Shown here piece after piece: positions 56,892 through 64,000 of a DNA stretch of 64,000 nt. Each line of letters begins with the position of its first letter. Positions within the stretch are counted from its first letter, which is position 1. The notes below the pieces were generated by a model that did not search any database, was not told the origin of the DNA, and worked only from the letters and a program-made list of their open reading frames with translations. Origin of the DNA: an uncultured Paracoccaceae bacterium (lineage in GTDB: Bacteria > Pseudomonadota > Alphaproteobacteria > Rhodobacterales > Rhodobacteraceae); NCBI GenBank assembly GCA_947489325.1, contig CANLDA010000002.1, forward strand, positions 372,001 through 436,000, given 5' to 3'. The translations under genes and the position numbers were made by a program.

Positions 56892-57200
56892 CCTGGTTCA
56901 AAGGGGCGCTTCCGCGCGCTCGATTTTGGGTGTGGCAATGTGACATGTCACTGAATGTTTGGCGTTTTCAAGCATGCGCGATACAACCACCAGACGGTGC
57001 GTCCCACAAGGTACCAGAGGTTTGGTTTTATCGTGGTAAATACTTTGGGGTGAATGCGCAGAGTTCACAGGGGCGGTGTCTCTGAAGACGTCTTGTGAAA
57101 ATGTCTTGGAATTTTGATGCCGAGAGTTAAAACTAACGCTAGCGTGTGCAAAAGACGTGCAAAGGCTGCTCTGACAGGGCGTAAAGGGAGAGGATGATGC
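56892..57200 (+). other. 309-base space before the receiver gene
   Basis: It holds no convincing gene and no clear terminator. A perfect 12-base palindrome GTGACATGTCAC lies at 56940-56951; it may be an operator. The promoter of the two-component genes is expected here. Confidence 0.5.
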
Positions 57201-57572
57201 ATGGGCAAAAAAGTTCTTCTAATCGAAGATGAGCCGAACATCATTGAGGCCATCAGTTTCATTCTGTCACGCGATGGATGGGACGTAGCGACCCACTCTA
57301 ATGGCCACGATGCTGTGGATGTCGTGCGCACGAAATCCCCAGATATGGTGATCCTTGATGTGATGCTGCCGGGCAAAAGCGGGTATGAAATTCTGCGAGA
57401 GCTGCGCGAAGATACGTCAATGCGTGATTTACCCGTCTTGATGTTGACGGCACGTGGCCAAAGTAAAGATCGTGAAATGGCAGAGCGGGCAGGTGCCAGT
57501 CGATTTATGACCAAACCATTTTCCAATGCAGAGGTGTTGGATGCGGTGCGTGATTTGGTTCTTCAGTCGTGA
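57201..57572 (+). CDS. Single-domain response regulator (CheY-like)
   Basis: The 123-residue receiver has the acidic pocket EDE at residues 9-11, phospho-acceptor Asp 53 in VILDVMLPGKSG, Thr 83 and Lys 105 in TKPF. There is no output domain. Its stop overlaps the next start by GTGA. It probably acts by protein contact, not DNA. Confidence 0.93.
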   Translation: MGKKVLLIEDEPNIIEAISFILSRDGWDVATHSNGHDAVDVVRTKSPDMVILDVMLPGKSGYEILRELREDTSMRDLPVLMLTARGQSKDREMAERAGASRFMTKPFSNAEVLDAVRDLVLQS

Positions 57573-57835
57573 AGAACCCGGGCAAACGCGTGTTTGTCGA
57601 ACGCGATGGGTATCGCCGCCGTCGATTACTGGATTGCCTTCGGGTCTTGCCTATGTTGGGAGCATTTTTATGGGCATTGCCGTTATTGTGGTCGTCTGAT
57701 CCACAGGCCGGCGTCAGTACGGCGGACGCCATACTATATATCTTTGCAGTATGGTGTTGTCTGGTCGGTCTGGGGGCGCTGTTGTCTTACAAAGTGGGCG
57801 CTCTTCAGGACAGTGACCGCGACTCTTTGGAATGA
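57569..57835 (+). CDS. Small two-helix membrane protein
   Basis: The 88-residue protein starts with GTG overlapping the receiver stop by four bases, so it is coupled to it. Two helices (LRVLPMLGAFLWALPLLW and ADAILYIFAVWCCLVGLGALLSY) follow a basic N-terminus. It may be a membrane partner of the kinase; no family recognised. Confidence 0.75.
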   Translation: MKNPGKRVFVERDGYRRRRLLDCLRVLPMLGAFLWALPLLWSSDPQAGVSTADAILYIFAVWCCLVGLGALLSYKVGALQDSDRDSLE

Positions 57836-57848
57836 AGGAGGCTAGGGC

Positions 57849-60539
57849 ATGGGGGCGCTGAATGTGCTGGTTGCAGTCTGCCTGTGTTATGTGGCCTTTC
57901 TGTTCATCGTGGCCTTTGCGGCCGAGCGATCTGCCTTGCGCGGCAATGGGGCGTGGTTGCGCTCTCCGTTGGTATATACATTATCCTTGTCAATCTATTG
58001 CACAGCGTGGACGTTTTATGGTGCGGTCGGATATGCGGCGCGCTCGGGTCTTGAATATCTGACGATCTATATCGGGCCGTCACTGGTGATGATCGGTTGG
58101 TGGTGGATATTGCGCAAGCTGGTGCGGATTGGGCGCTCTCAACGTATCACATCCATTGCGGATTTGATTTCATCGAGATACGGAAAATCCAACACACTTG
58201 CGATATTCGTGACAATACTCGCCGTGATTGGCACAACGCCCTATATCGCGTTGCAGCTGCAATCCGTTACATTGAGCTTTAACGTTTTTGCCCAATCCCA
58301 AGCTGGGGCAGACACAGATGTATTGCGTGAAACCACGGCGTTTTGGGTGGCGCTTGGGCTGGCGCTTTTTACGATCCTGTTTGGCACGCGTAACCTTGAT
58401 GTGAATGAACGCCACCACGGGGTTGTCATGGCCATCGCAGTAGAGGCGGTGGTCAAGCTCTTTGCCCTTCTGGCGGTGGGGGTGTTTGTCGTCTGGGGGT
58501 TGAGTGGCGGCGTTGGCAATATGCTGGACCGCATTGAAACCTCTGAAATCGGTATGTGGCAGATGCAGGGCGGACGATGGGTGTCACTTATTTTCCTGTC
58601 TGCTGCTGCCTTTTTGTGCCTTCCGCGCATGTTTCAGGTGATGGTGGTTGAGAACGAAAACGAAGGTAATCTGCGGACAGCCTCTTGGGCTTTTCCAGCC
58701 TATTTGATGTTGATGAGCCTGTTTGTGGTGCCTATTGCCGTTGTTGGCTTGGATGTTTTGCCCAAAGGCGCAAATCCGGATCTCTTTGTTTTGACAGTCC
58801 CCTTGGCCAGTGGGCAAGAGGGGTTGGCGGTCATATCATTTCTGGGTGGGTTTTCTTCTGCAACATCCATGGTGATTGTCGCGGCCATTGCCTTGTCAAC
58901 CATGGTGTCAAACCATGTGGTAATGCCGATATGGCTTGCCGTTACGGGACATGGGGCTTCGTTTTCAGGGGACGTGCGGAAAGTTGTGATCTTGTCGCGA
59001 CGACTGTCAATCGCCGGCGTTTTGATCCTTGGGTATCTGTATTATCGACTGTCTGGAGGCGGTACAGCGCTTGCCTTGATTGGTCTTATTTCTTTTGCCG
59101 GTGTAGCGCAATTTCTGCCAGCTTTGATCGGTGGTATCTTTTGGAGAGGCGCCACGCGCACAGGGGCGCTTGCTGGTTTGACTGTTGGGTTTGTCGTTTG
59201 GACATATGCGATGTTGTTGCCCGGGTTTGGACAAGGCACAATTTTACCCACGTCAGTCTTTGAAAGCGGCCCCTTTGGCATTGGCTGGCTGCGTCCACAG
59301 GCATTCTTTGGCATTCAGGGGATGGACCCTTTGGTGCATGCCATTTTGTGGAGCATATCCTTAAACAGCGCGGCGTTTTTTGTGGCCTCTTTGCTGAGTT
59401 TTCCAAATCCGCTTGAACGCCTACAAGGTGCGCAGTTTGTAAATGTGTTTGATCATTCACAAAACCCCCAAAGCTGGTCTGGCGGTATGGCCCAAAGCGA
59501 GGATCTTATGATCATGGCGCAACGTATTTTGGGCGCACGTGAGGCCCAGCGCCTGTTTGAACGTGAGGCCAAGCGTCAGGGAATACAAGGCGTTCTGCCT
59601 GAAACTACGCCTGAGTTTCTTCAGGTTCTGGAACGTGAACTGGCAGGTTCTGTTGGCGCGGCCACAGCCCATGCGATGGTCGGGCAGATCGTCGGTGGCG
59701 CAAGCGTCTCTGTGCGTGATCTGATGGCAGTGGCCGATGAAACCGCGCAGATGATGGAGTATTCCAGCCAGCTTGAAACCAAATCGGCAGAGCTGACCCG
59801 CACGGCGCGGCAATTGCGGCTAGCTAATGAAAAATTGATGCAGGTGTCGCACCAGAAAGATGCATTTCTTAGCCAAATCAGCCACGAATTACGCACGCCC
59901 ATGACATCCATTCGGGCATTTTCTGAAATTCTGCGAGAGGGTGGTCTTTCTGATGCAGAGCAAGAAAAATATGCCACTGTCATTCATTCCGAGGCCATAC
60001 GTCTGACACGTTTGTTGGATGATTTGTTGGATTTGAGTGTGTTGGAAAACGGGCAGGTGAGCCTCAATCTGCGCAAAGTCCAGTTGAGCGACCTTTTAGA
60101 CACGGCTATTTCCTCTGCCTTAAGTGGCGTGCAGACCTCTTTGTTGAAGATTCGCAGGGATCAAGCCCAGGAAAAATATGCATTCACCACGGATCCAGAT
60201 AGATTAAGTCAGGTTTTCATCAACTTGATTAGCAATGCGCAGAAATATTGTGATGGCGATCGACCTGTGTTGCGCATTGAAACGATGGAACAAGACGGGC
60301 GGTTGTTGGTGGATTTTATCGACAATGGATCAGGCATACCACGCGAATCGCAGGATTTGATTTTTGAAAAATTTTCGCGCGTTAGTCCGCAAAAAGCCGG
60401 TGGAGCGGGGCTTGGCTTGGCGATTTGCCGTGAAATCATGGTGCGTCTGAAGGGGGAAATCAACTATTTGCCGGGGCAGGGCGGTGCGGCATTCCGGGTG
60501 AGTTTGCCGTTGCGTCAAGTGAATGAGAACGCAGAATAA
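57849..60539 (+). CDS. Histidine kinase with sodium/solute symporter sensor domain (CrbS-like)
   Basis: The 896-residue protein has an N-terminal SSS transporter fold of about 13 helices (to about residue 520, YIALQLQSVTLSFNVF), then a coiled linker, a HisKA domain with His 679 in LSQISHELRTPMTSIRAF and an ATPase domain (FINLISNAQKYCDGD, DNGSGIPRE, AGLGLAICRE). In Vibrio and Pseudomonas the CrbS-type SSS kinase controls acs; here acs lies 8 kb away with ScfR between, but the partner regulator is a receiver-only protein. Confidence 0.92.
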   Translation: MGALNVLVAVCLCYVAFLFIVAFAAERSALRGNGAWLRSPLVYTLSLSIYCTAWTFYGAVGYAARSGLEYLTIYIGPSLVMIGWWWILRKLVRIGRSQRITSIADLISSRYGKSNTLAIFVTILAVIGTTPYIALQLQSVTLSFNVFAQSQAGADTDVLRETTAFWVALGLALFTILFGTRNLDVNERHHGVVMAIAVEAVVKLFALLAVGVFVVWGLSGGVGNMLDRIETSEIGMWQMQGGRWVSLIFLSAAAFLCLPRMFQVMVVENENEGNLRTASWAFPAYLMLMSLFVVPIAVVGLDVLPKGANPDLFVLTVPLASGQEGLAVISFLGGFSSATSMVIVAAIALSTMVSNHVVMPIWLAVTGHGASFSGDVRKVVILSRRLSIAGVLILGYLYYRLSGGGTALALIGLISFAGVAQFLPALIGGIFWRGATRTGALAGLTVGFVVWTYAMLLPGFGQGTILPTSVFESGPFGIGWLRPQAFFGIQGMDPLVHAILWSISLNSAAFFVASLLSFPNPLERLQGAQFVNVFDHSQNPQSWSGGMAQSEDLMIMAQRILGAREAQRLFEREAKRQGIQGVLPETTPEFLQVLERELAGSVGAATAHAMVGQIVGGASVSVRDLMAVADETAQMMEYSSQLETKSAELTRTARQLRLANEKLMQVSHQKDAFLSQISHELRTPMTSIRAFSEILREGGLSDAEQEKYATVIHSEAIRLTRLLDDLLDLSVLENGQVSLNLRKVQLSDLLDTAISSALSGVQTSLLKIRRDQAQEKYAFTTDPDRLSQVFINLISNAQKYCDGDRPVLRIETMEQDGRLLVDFIDNGSGIPRESQDLIFEKFSRVSPQKAGGAGLGLAICREIMVRLKGEINYLPGQGGAAFRVSLPLRQVNENAE

Positions 60540-60629
60540 ATCTGCTAATGCTTTCTTTGGTAAAGGCATTCGTAACCAAATCCCCGATATTGTATCCCCA
60601 TGGACCCGCAAATGGCGGTGGCGGAGGAT

Positions 60630-61766
60630 ATGGGCGAAGAAAAACAAAATTCCGTTCTACGCAGAAAGGCGAGTGAAGGGCGTGATGGTCATCGCGCCCG
60701 CGCGATGACGCTTGAAAAAGCGTTGCGGCTTTCGTGTGCCAAAGCGGCAGACCATGTGATGGATTTGGCGGTGAATACCAAGCTATCGATGCAGAATATG
60801 GCCATTCAAGAAGAATTGGTGTCGCATCTGAATGATGAGAATCTTTTGATTTTATTGGAAGGTCCCGAGGGCGTTTTGGGCGGAGCATCGGTGGATTGTC
60901 AGATACTTGGCGGATTTGTTGAGCAGCAAACCATCGGACAGGTGACAGCGCGAGCTGCCGAAACGCGCCGTCCCACGCGTGTAGACGCTGCATTGGTTGC
61001 GCCGTTTCTGGACGATATGTTCACACGACTTGGCGCTTATCTGAGCGATGAAGGCCAAGAATGGCTTTGGGCTGCGAATTATCGTTTTGGGGCCATGGTT
61101 GAAGATCGTCGTCAACTTGCATTGGCAATGGGGGCACCGGATTATCACATCATAGGGCTGACACTTGATATCGGCATGGGGGCAAAATCAGGGGAGATGC
61201 GGCTTATCTTGCCTGATCGGCCCAAACCTTCCCTAGCCCAGGATAATGCCGATCAGGTATCGGCAAATCTTCAGAATGCTTTCAAGAAGGCACCCGCGCG
61301 GCTTGATGTCTCTCTTGCTCGAATTGGTATGCCTTATGCCTCGTTACAAGGTTTGAAAGTTGGTGATATGATTCCCATTCCAGCCGAGGCCTTGCATTCG
61401 ACAGTTATTGAAGGCGCTGCAGGTGGGCAGGTGGCACGTGTGTCATTGGGACAGATGAATGGCATGCGCGCGGTGCGCCTGAATACAGGTATGCGCCAGT
61501 CACAGGTGACTGCGCCCATTCGTACAGAAGAAAGCCGTGGATTTGCCGACGCGCCGGCCACCTTGGCAGATGAATTGGAACACTCCATGCCTGAGCTGAA
61601 CACTGAAGACATCGAAGCGATGCCTCTCACTGGATTGGACGATGATCTTGGTGATTTGGGGGAGTTTGCTGACCTGGATGATCTGGCAGATTTGGACAAC
61701 TTAGATGATCTGGCAGATTTGGATGATTTCGCGGCGCCTGCTCCGCTCGCAGATTTGAACATCTGA
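60630..61766 (+). CDS. FliM/FliN-like SpoA-domain protein with acidic DDL repeat tail
   Basis: The 378-residue protein has a C-terminal SpoA (surface presentation of antigens) domain of the flagellar switch class (ARLDVSLARIGMPYASLQGLKVGDMIPIP), after an N-terminal domain, and ends in acidic repeats (DLDDLADLDNLDDLADLDDF). No other flagellar genes are near. ATG 60630 is favoured; ATG 60600 is in frame, with no better site. The neighbouring receiver is CheY-like, suggesting contact. Confidence 0.82.
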   Translation: MGEEKQNSVLRRKASEGRDGHRARAMTLEKALRLSCAKAADHVMDLAVNTKLSMQNMAIQEELVSHLNDENLLILLEGPEGVLGGASVDCQILGGFVEQQTIGQVTARAAETRRPTRVDAALVAPFLDDMFTRLGAYLSDEGQEWLWAANYRFGAMVEDRRQLALAMGAPDYHIIGLTLDIGMGAKSGEMRLILPDRPKPSLAQDNADQVSANLQNAFKKAPARLDVSLARIGMPYASLQGLKVGDMIPIPAEALHSTVIEGAAGGQVARVSLGQMNGMRAVRLNTGMRQSQVTAPIRTEESRGFADAPATLADELEHSMPELNTEDIEAMPLTGLDDDLGDLGEFADLDDLADLDNLDDLADLDDFAAPAPLADLNI

Positions 61767-61789
61767 CATCACTCATGCGCTGTCAGATG

Positions 61790-62215
61790 CTATTTCGCAC
61801 CCATCGCCTTTAGGGTTGGGCGCAACGCCTCAAGATCATACCCACCCTGAGCCGCCGTTTTGATGAGATCATCACAAGATTTACAGTCAGTATGACCCAG
61901 CATCCACGCAACAGTGGATCGGGTGCCCGTCGCACAATATGCCAGAACCTTACCTTTGATCCCTTCTAATGTGTCGCGTTGCAGACCAAGACGGTCTGAG
62001 GTCATGCTGTCGTGGGTCAGTGGATTGACGACAAAATTCATGCCAGCCGCCTCGACCGCGGCACGAATAACATCTGCATGGTGAGACGCCGGAATTTCAC
62101 CGTCTGGCCGATTACAGATAACGGTTGAAAACCCCTCAGCAACCAGCGTCGGGATATCCTCAGCTGAAATCTGCGGGGAAACGAAATAGCGGTCTGTGAT
62201 CTGTCGAAGTTCCAT
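61790..62215 (-). CDS. TIGR01244 family phosphatase/sulfurtransferase-like protein
   Basis: The 141-residue protein has the Cys-based phosphatase loop LAYCATGTRS with Cys 94. It is related to the phosphatase-like domain fused to persulfide dioxygenase in Blh. It is the last gene of the sulfide operon and probably handles sulfur-related chemistry. Confidence 0.87.
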   Translation of the reverse strand: MELRQITDRYFVSPQISAEDIPTLVAEGFSTVICNRPDGEIPASHHADVIRAAVEAAGMNFVVNPLTHDSMTSDRLGLQRDTLEGIKGKVLAYCATGTRSTVAWMLGHTDCKSCDDLIKTAAQGGYDLEALRPTLKAMGAK

Positions 62216-62224
62216 AAAAGCTGA

Positions 62225-62662
62225 TTACTCGGCTGGGCGGGCGGTGTCTAGCGCCGAGCGCAGCTTTGGTGTCACAATCATGCCAGTCAACATGCAAAGC
62301 AGAAAAACCCAATGCGGCCATCCCCCATATCCAAGCGATGCAATCGCTGGTCCCGGACACAGCCCAACAAGCCCCCAACCCATGCCAAACAGAACAGAGC
62401 CCCCAATCAGGCGGCGATCTAGTTGCGGATTTGGTGGTGCTGGAAAATAATCACACGTCAAAGGTTTACGTGATTTTGTCAGGTGCCAGGCCAATGCCAT
62501 TGGTAAAATGGCCCCGCCAAGAACAAACGCCAGAGTCGGGTCCCAGTTGCCAAAAACATCCAGCCAACCTTGAACTTTGGTGGTGTCTGTCATGCCGGAC
62601 AGGAAAAGACCTGTGCCAAACAATCCCCCAGCGATAAAGGCAAAAATTAGTCGCAACATCAC
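62225..62662 (-). CDS. YeeE/YedE family membrane protein (half 1)
   Basis: The 145-residue protein has about four helices and the family text GGSVLFGMGWGLVGLCPGPAIASLG with a Cys used in sulfur transport. It overlaps half 2 by four bases (ATGA). Together they make a pore for thiosulfate- or sulfane-sulfur-like compounds. Confidence 0.9.
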   Translation of the reverse strand: MMLRLIFAFIAGGLFGTGLFLSGMTDTTKVQGWLDVFGNWDPTLAFVLGGAILPMALAWHLTKSRKPLTCDYFPAPPNPQLDRRLIGGSVLFGMGWGLVGLCPGPAIASLGYGGWPHWVFLLCMLTGMIVTPKLRSALDTARPAE

Positions 62663-63084
62663 ATTACCTCCAAGTGGTGACGAAACACCAAAACGGTGAG
62701 GCCGCCTGCCATTAGGTAGATCACGGTGGCAACAATGCCGCGTTTAGAGAGGCGCGATATGCCGCAAACGCCGTGGCCTGAGGTGCATCCATTGGCCAAG
62801 CGCGTGCCAACGCCCACCAAAAGGCCCGCGACGATTAGAATAACAACGTTCTGTGTGATATGGGTGTCTGGGCGTTCAGCAATGCCAAGGAATAACATGG
62901 GCCACAAAATAACGCCTGCCAGAAAGGCGCTGCGTTCGGCCCAATTGGACTTGCCTGATCCGTCAACCAGTCCCCCAATGATCCCGCTTGCGCCCATAAT
63001 TCGGCCATTTGCCAGTAAGAACACCGCACCAGCAGTGCCAATGAGCAGACCCCCAATCAGGCCCCATATCCAATCTAGATGCAT
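62659..63084 (-). CDS. YeeE/YedE family membrane protein (half 2)
   Basis: The 141-residue protein has the motif ANGCTSGHGVCGISRLSKRG with two Cys, the conserved sulfur-handling motif, and helices at both sides. It is in tandem with half 1 and follows the MBL gene by 24 bases. Confidence 0.9.
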   Translation of the reverse strand: MHLDWIWGLIGGLLIGTAGAVFLLANGRIMGASGIIGGLVDGSGKSNWAERSAFLAGVILWPMLFLGIAERPDTHITQNVVILIVAGLLVGVGTRLANGCTSGHGVCGISRLSKRGIVATVIYLMAGGLTVLVFRHHLEVM

Positions 63085-63108
63085 TGCCGTCTGCTCCTAT
63101 TGTCTGCG

Positions 63109-63975
63109 TCAGAGTTTGTTCACGGGGATCTTCAGGAAAATATCGCCTTCTTCATCCGGTTCGGGCATCTGACCTGCGCGCATATTGACTTGTATAGATG
63201 GGATAATCAGCTTGGGCATCGCAAGGGTTTCATCGCGTGCATCCCGCATCGCCACGAACTCTTCCTGACTATTATGATCTCCACCAACATGCACGTTCAT
63301 GGCGCGCTGCTCGGCGACGGTGGTTTCCCATGCGTATTCATCCCGCCCGGGGGCTTTGTAATCATGCCCGACAAAGATGCGTGTCTGATCAGGTAGTGAC
63401 AAAATGCGTTGAATAGATTGGTAAAGTTCGGCGCTCGATCCGCCAGGGAAATCACATCTTGCCGTGCCAAAATCAGGCATAAACATCGTGTCACCGACAA
63501 AGGCCGCATCGCCTATCACATAGGTTAAGCAGGCGGGCGTATGACCAGGTGTGTGGATGACGTCGGCACGTAATTGACCAATGTGAAAGCTGTCACCATC
63601 CTTGAACAAAGAGTCAAACTGGCTTCCGTCACGTTGAAATTCTGTGCCTTCGTTGAATACTTTACCAAAGGTATCCTGTATCACGGTGATGTTCTGGCCG
63701 ATGCCAATTTTGCCTCCTAGTTTATCCTGAATATAGGGGGCGGCAGACAGGTGATCGGCATGAACATGGCTTTCAAGTAACCATTCCAACACCAGATCAT
63801 TGTCGCGCACAAACTTAATAATAGCATCGGCAGATACGGTATCGGTCCGTCCAGAGGCGTGATCAAAGTCCAGCACACTGTCGATAATGGCGCAGGCTCG
63901 CCCCTGTGGGTCTTGGACGACATATGAAATCGTGTTTGTCGCTTCATCAAAAAAGCCGGTGACGTCTGAGTGCAT
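63109..63975 (-). CDS. MBL-fold persulfide dioxygenase (ETHE1/Blh-like)
   Basis: The 288-residue protein has the iron/zinc motif ESHVHADHL with His 70, His 72, Asp 74 and His 75, HTPGHTPACLTYVIGD and VFVGHDY-type text (here IFVGHDYKAPGRDE). It oxidises glutathione persulfide to sulfite. AGGAGG precedes the ATG. The first gene of the sulfide operon. A likely ArsR-type regulator (BigR) lies outside the window. Confidence 0.92.
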   Translation of the reverse strand: MHSDVTGFFDEATNTISYVVQDPQGRACAIIDSVLDFDHASGRTDTVSADAIIKFVRDNDLVLEWLLESHVHADHLSAAPYIQDKLGGKIGIGQNITVIQDTFGKVFNEGTEFQRDGSQFDSLFKDGDSFHIGQLRADVIHTPGHTPACLTYVIGDAAFVGDTMFMPDFGTARCDFPGGSSAELYQSIQRILSLPDQTRIFVGHDYKAPGRDEYAWETTVAEQRAMNVHVGGDHNSQEEFVAMRDARDETLAMPKLIIPSIQVNMRAGQMPEPDEEGDIFLKIPVNKL

Positions 63976-63985
63976 GGTGACCTCC

Positions 63986-64000
63986 TGTATTGGTAATACA
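63986..64000. promoter_or_regulatory. Candidate operator overlapping the dioxygenase ribosome-binding site
   Basis: TGTATT-GGT-AATACA is a perfect 6-3-6 inverted repeat at the edge of the window, sharing one base with the AGGAGG of the MBL gene. BigR-type repressors use AT-rich palindromes here, but its outer bases are cut off. Confidence 0.4.

Noticed and set aside
56699-57085. Plus-strand frame across the ScfR end and following space
   Set aside because: Most of it overlaps ScfR in another frame and no start signal is seen.

Overview
The window reads as a chromosomal segment of an alphaproteobacterium of the Rhodobacteraceae (Roseobacter-like marine group). This rests on gene content: a form-II CoxL/CoxM-like pair, PHB genes in the order phaZ<>phaC-phaP-phaR, a small DUF2842 protein after purA, an XRE regulator fused in operon to sdhE, a ScfR-type short-chain acyl regulator, and an SSS-type sensor kinase next to a SpoA-domain protein. 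By eye the base composition is moderate (low 50s % GC). I see no rRNA, tRNA, CRISPR array, IS element or prophage. Coding density is high and most genes lie in short operons.

Layout. 1-1.5 kb: end of a molybdenum hydroxylase (CoxL-like) and its FAD subunit. 1.5-9.4 kb: receptor-like fragment protein, infC, a Val/Glu/Ala repeat membrane-anchored protein, an aspartate aminotransferase, XRE-sdhE, MarR, a VWA-like DUF1194 protein with glyoxalase, and thyA-folA. 9.4-14.4 kb: small secreted protein, cold shock protein, ArsC/Spx-like protein, then the most distinctive locus: a bufferin-type RiPP operon (doxX, bufC, bufB/MNIO, bufA1) with a second bufA1-like precursor gene upstream. 14.4-24.3 kb: thrS, two alpha/beta hydrolases, the PHB cluster with CTGC-N3-GCAG operator-like palindromes, and a DegT-family aminotransferase. 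24.4-35 kb: a gamma-glutamyl amine/amino-acid block (FAD oxidoreductase, two glutamine synthetase homologues, GATase, complete polar amino acid ABC transporter), then PhnD-like, two TerB and DUF1330 genes. 35-48 kb: EamA, pyrG, secG, a Co-type nitrile hydratase operon with its activator, purA, membrane proteins, a 716-residue acidic protein, thiN and a second EamA. 48-61.8 kb: acs, a five-gene Liv/Urt-type ABC transporter, ScfR-like regulator, then receiver / small membrane protein / SSS-histidine kinase / FliM-FliN-like SpoA protein. 61.8-64 kb: a sulfide/persulfide operon (MBL persulfide dioxygenase, two YeeE/YedE halves, TIGR01244 protein).

How the parts fit. The 48-62 kb block looks like carbon-status control: acetate activation (acs), uptake (ABC), a predicted acyl-CoA sensing regulator and a transporter-domain kinase of the kind known elsewhere to control acs. 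The PHB block is a self-contained storage unit with PhaR and its probable operators. The buf locus is a metal/oxidative-stress type RiPP system in which BufB (MNIO) with BufC would modify cysteines of two secreted precursors.

Smaller-scale signals: a dispersed nested palindrome (two full copies and one half copy) between or at the ends of operons; strong evidence for an ATA start of infC and two further genes whose conserved N-termini precede the first ATG; hairpins directly downstream of both ABC binding-protein genes; and a perfect 6-4-6 inverted repeat upstream of the buf operon that shares a 10-base core with the region upstream of the second precursor gene.
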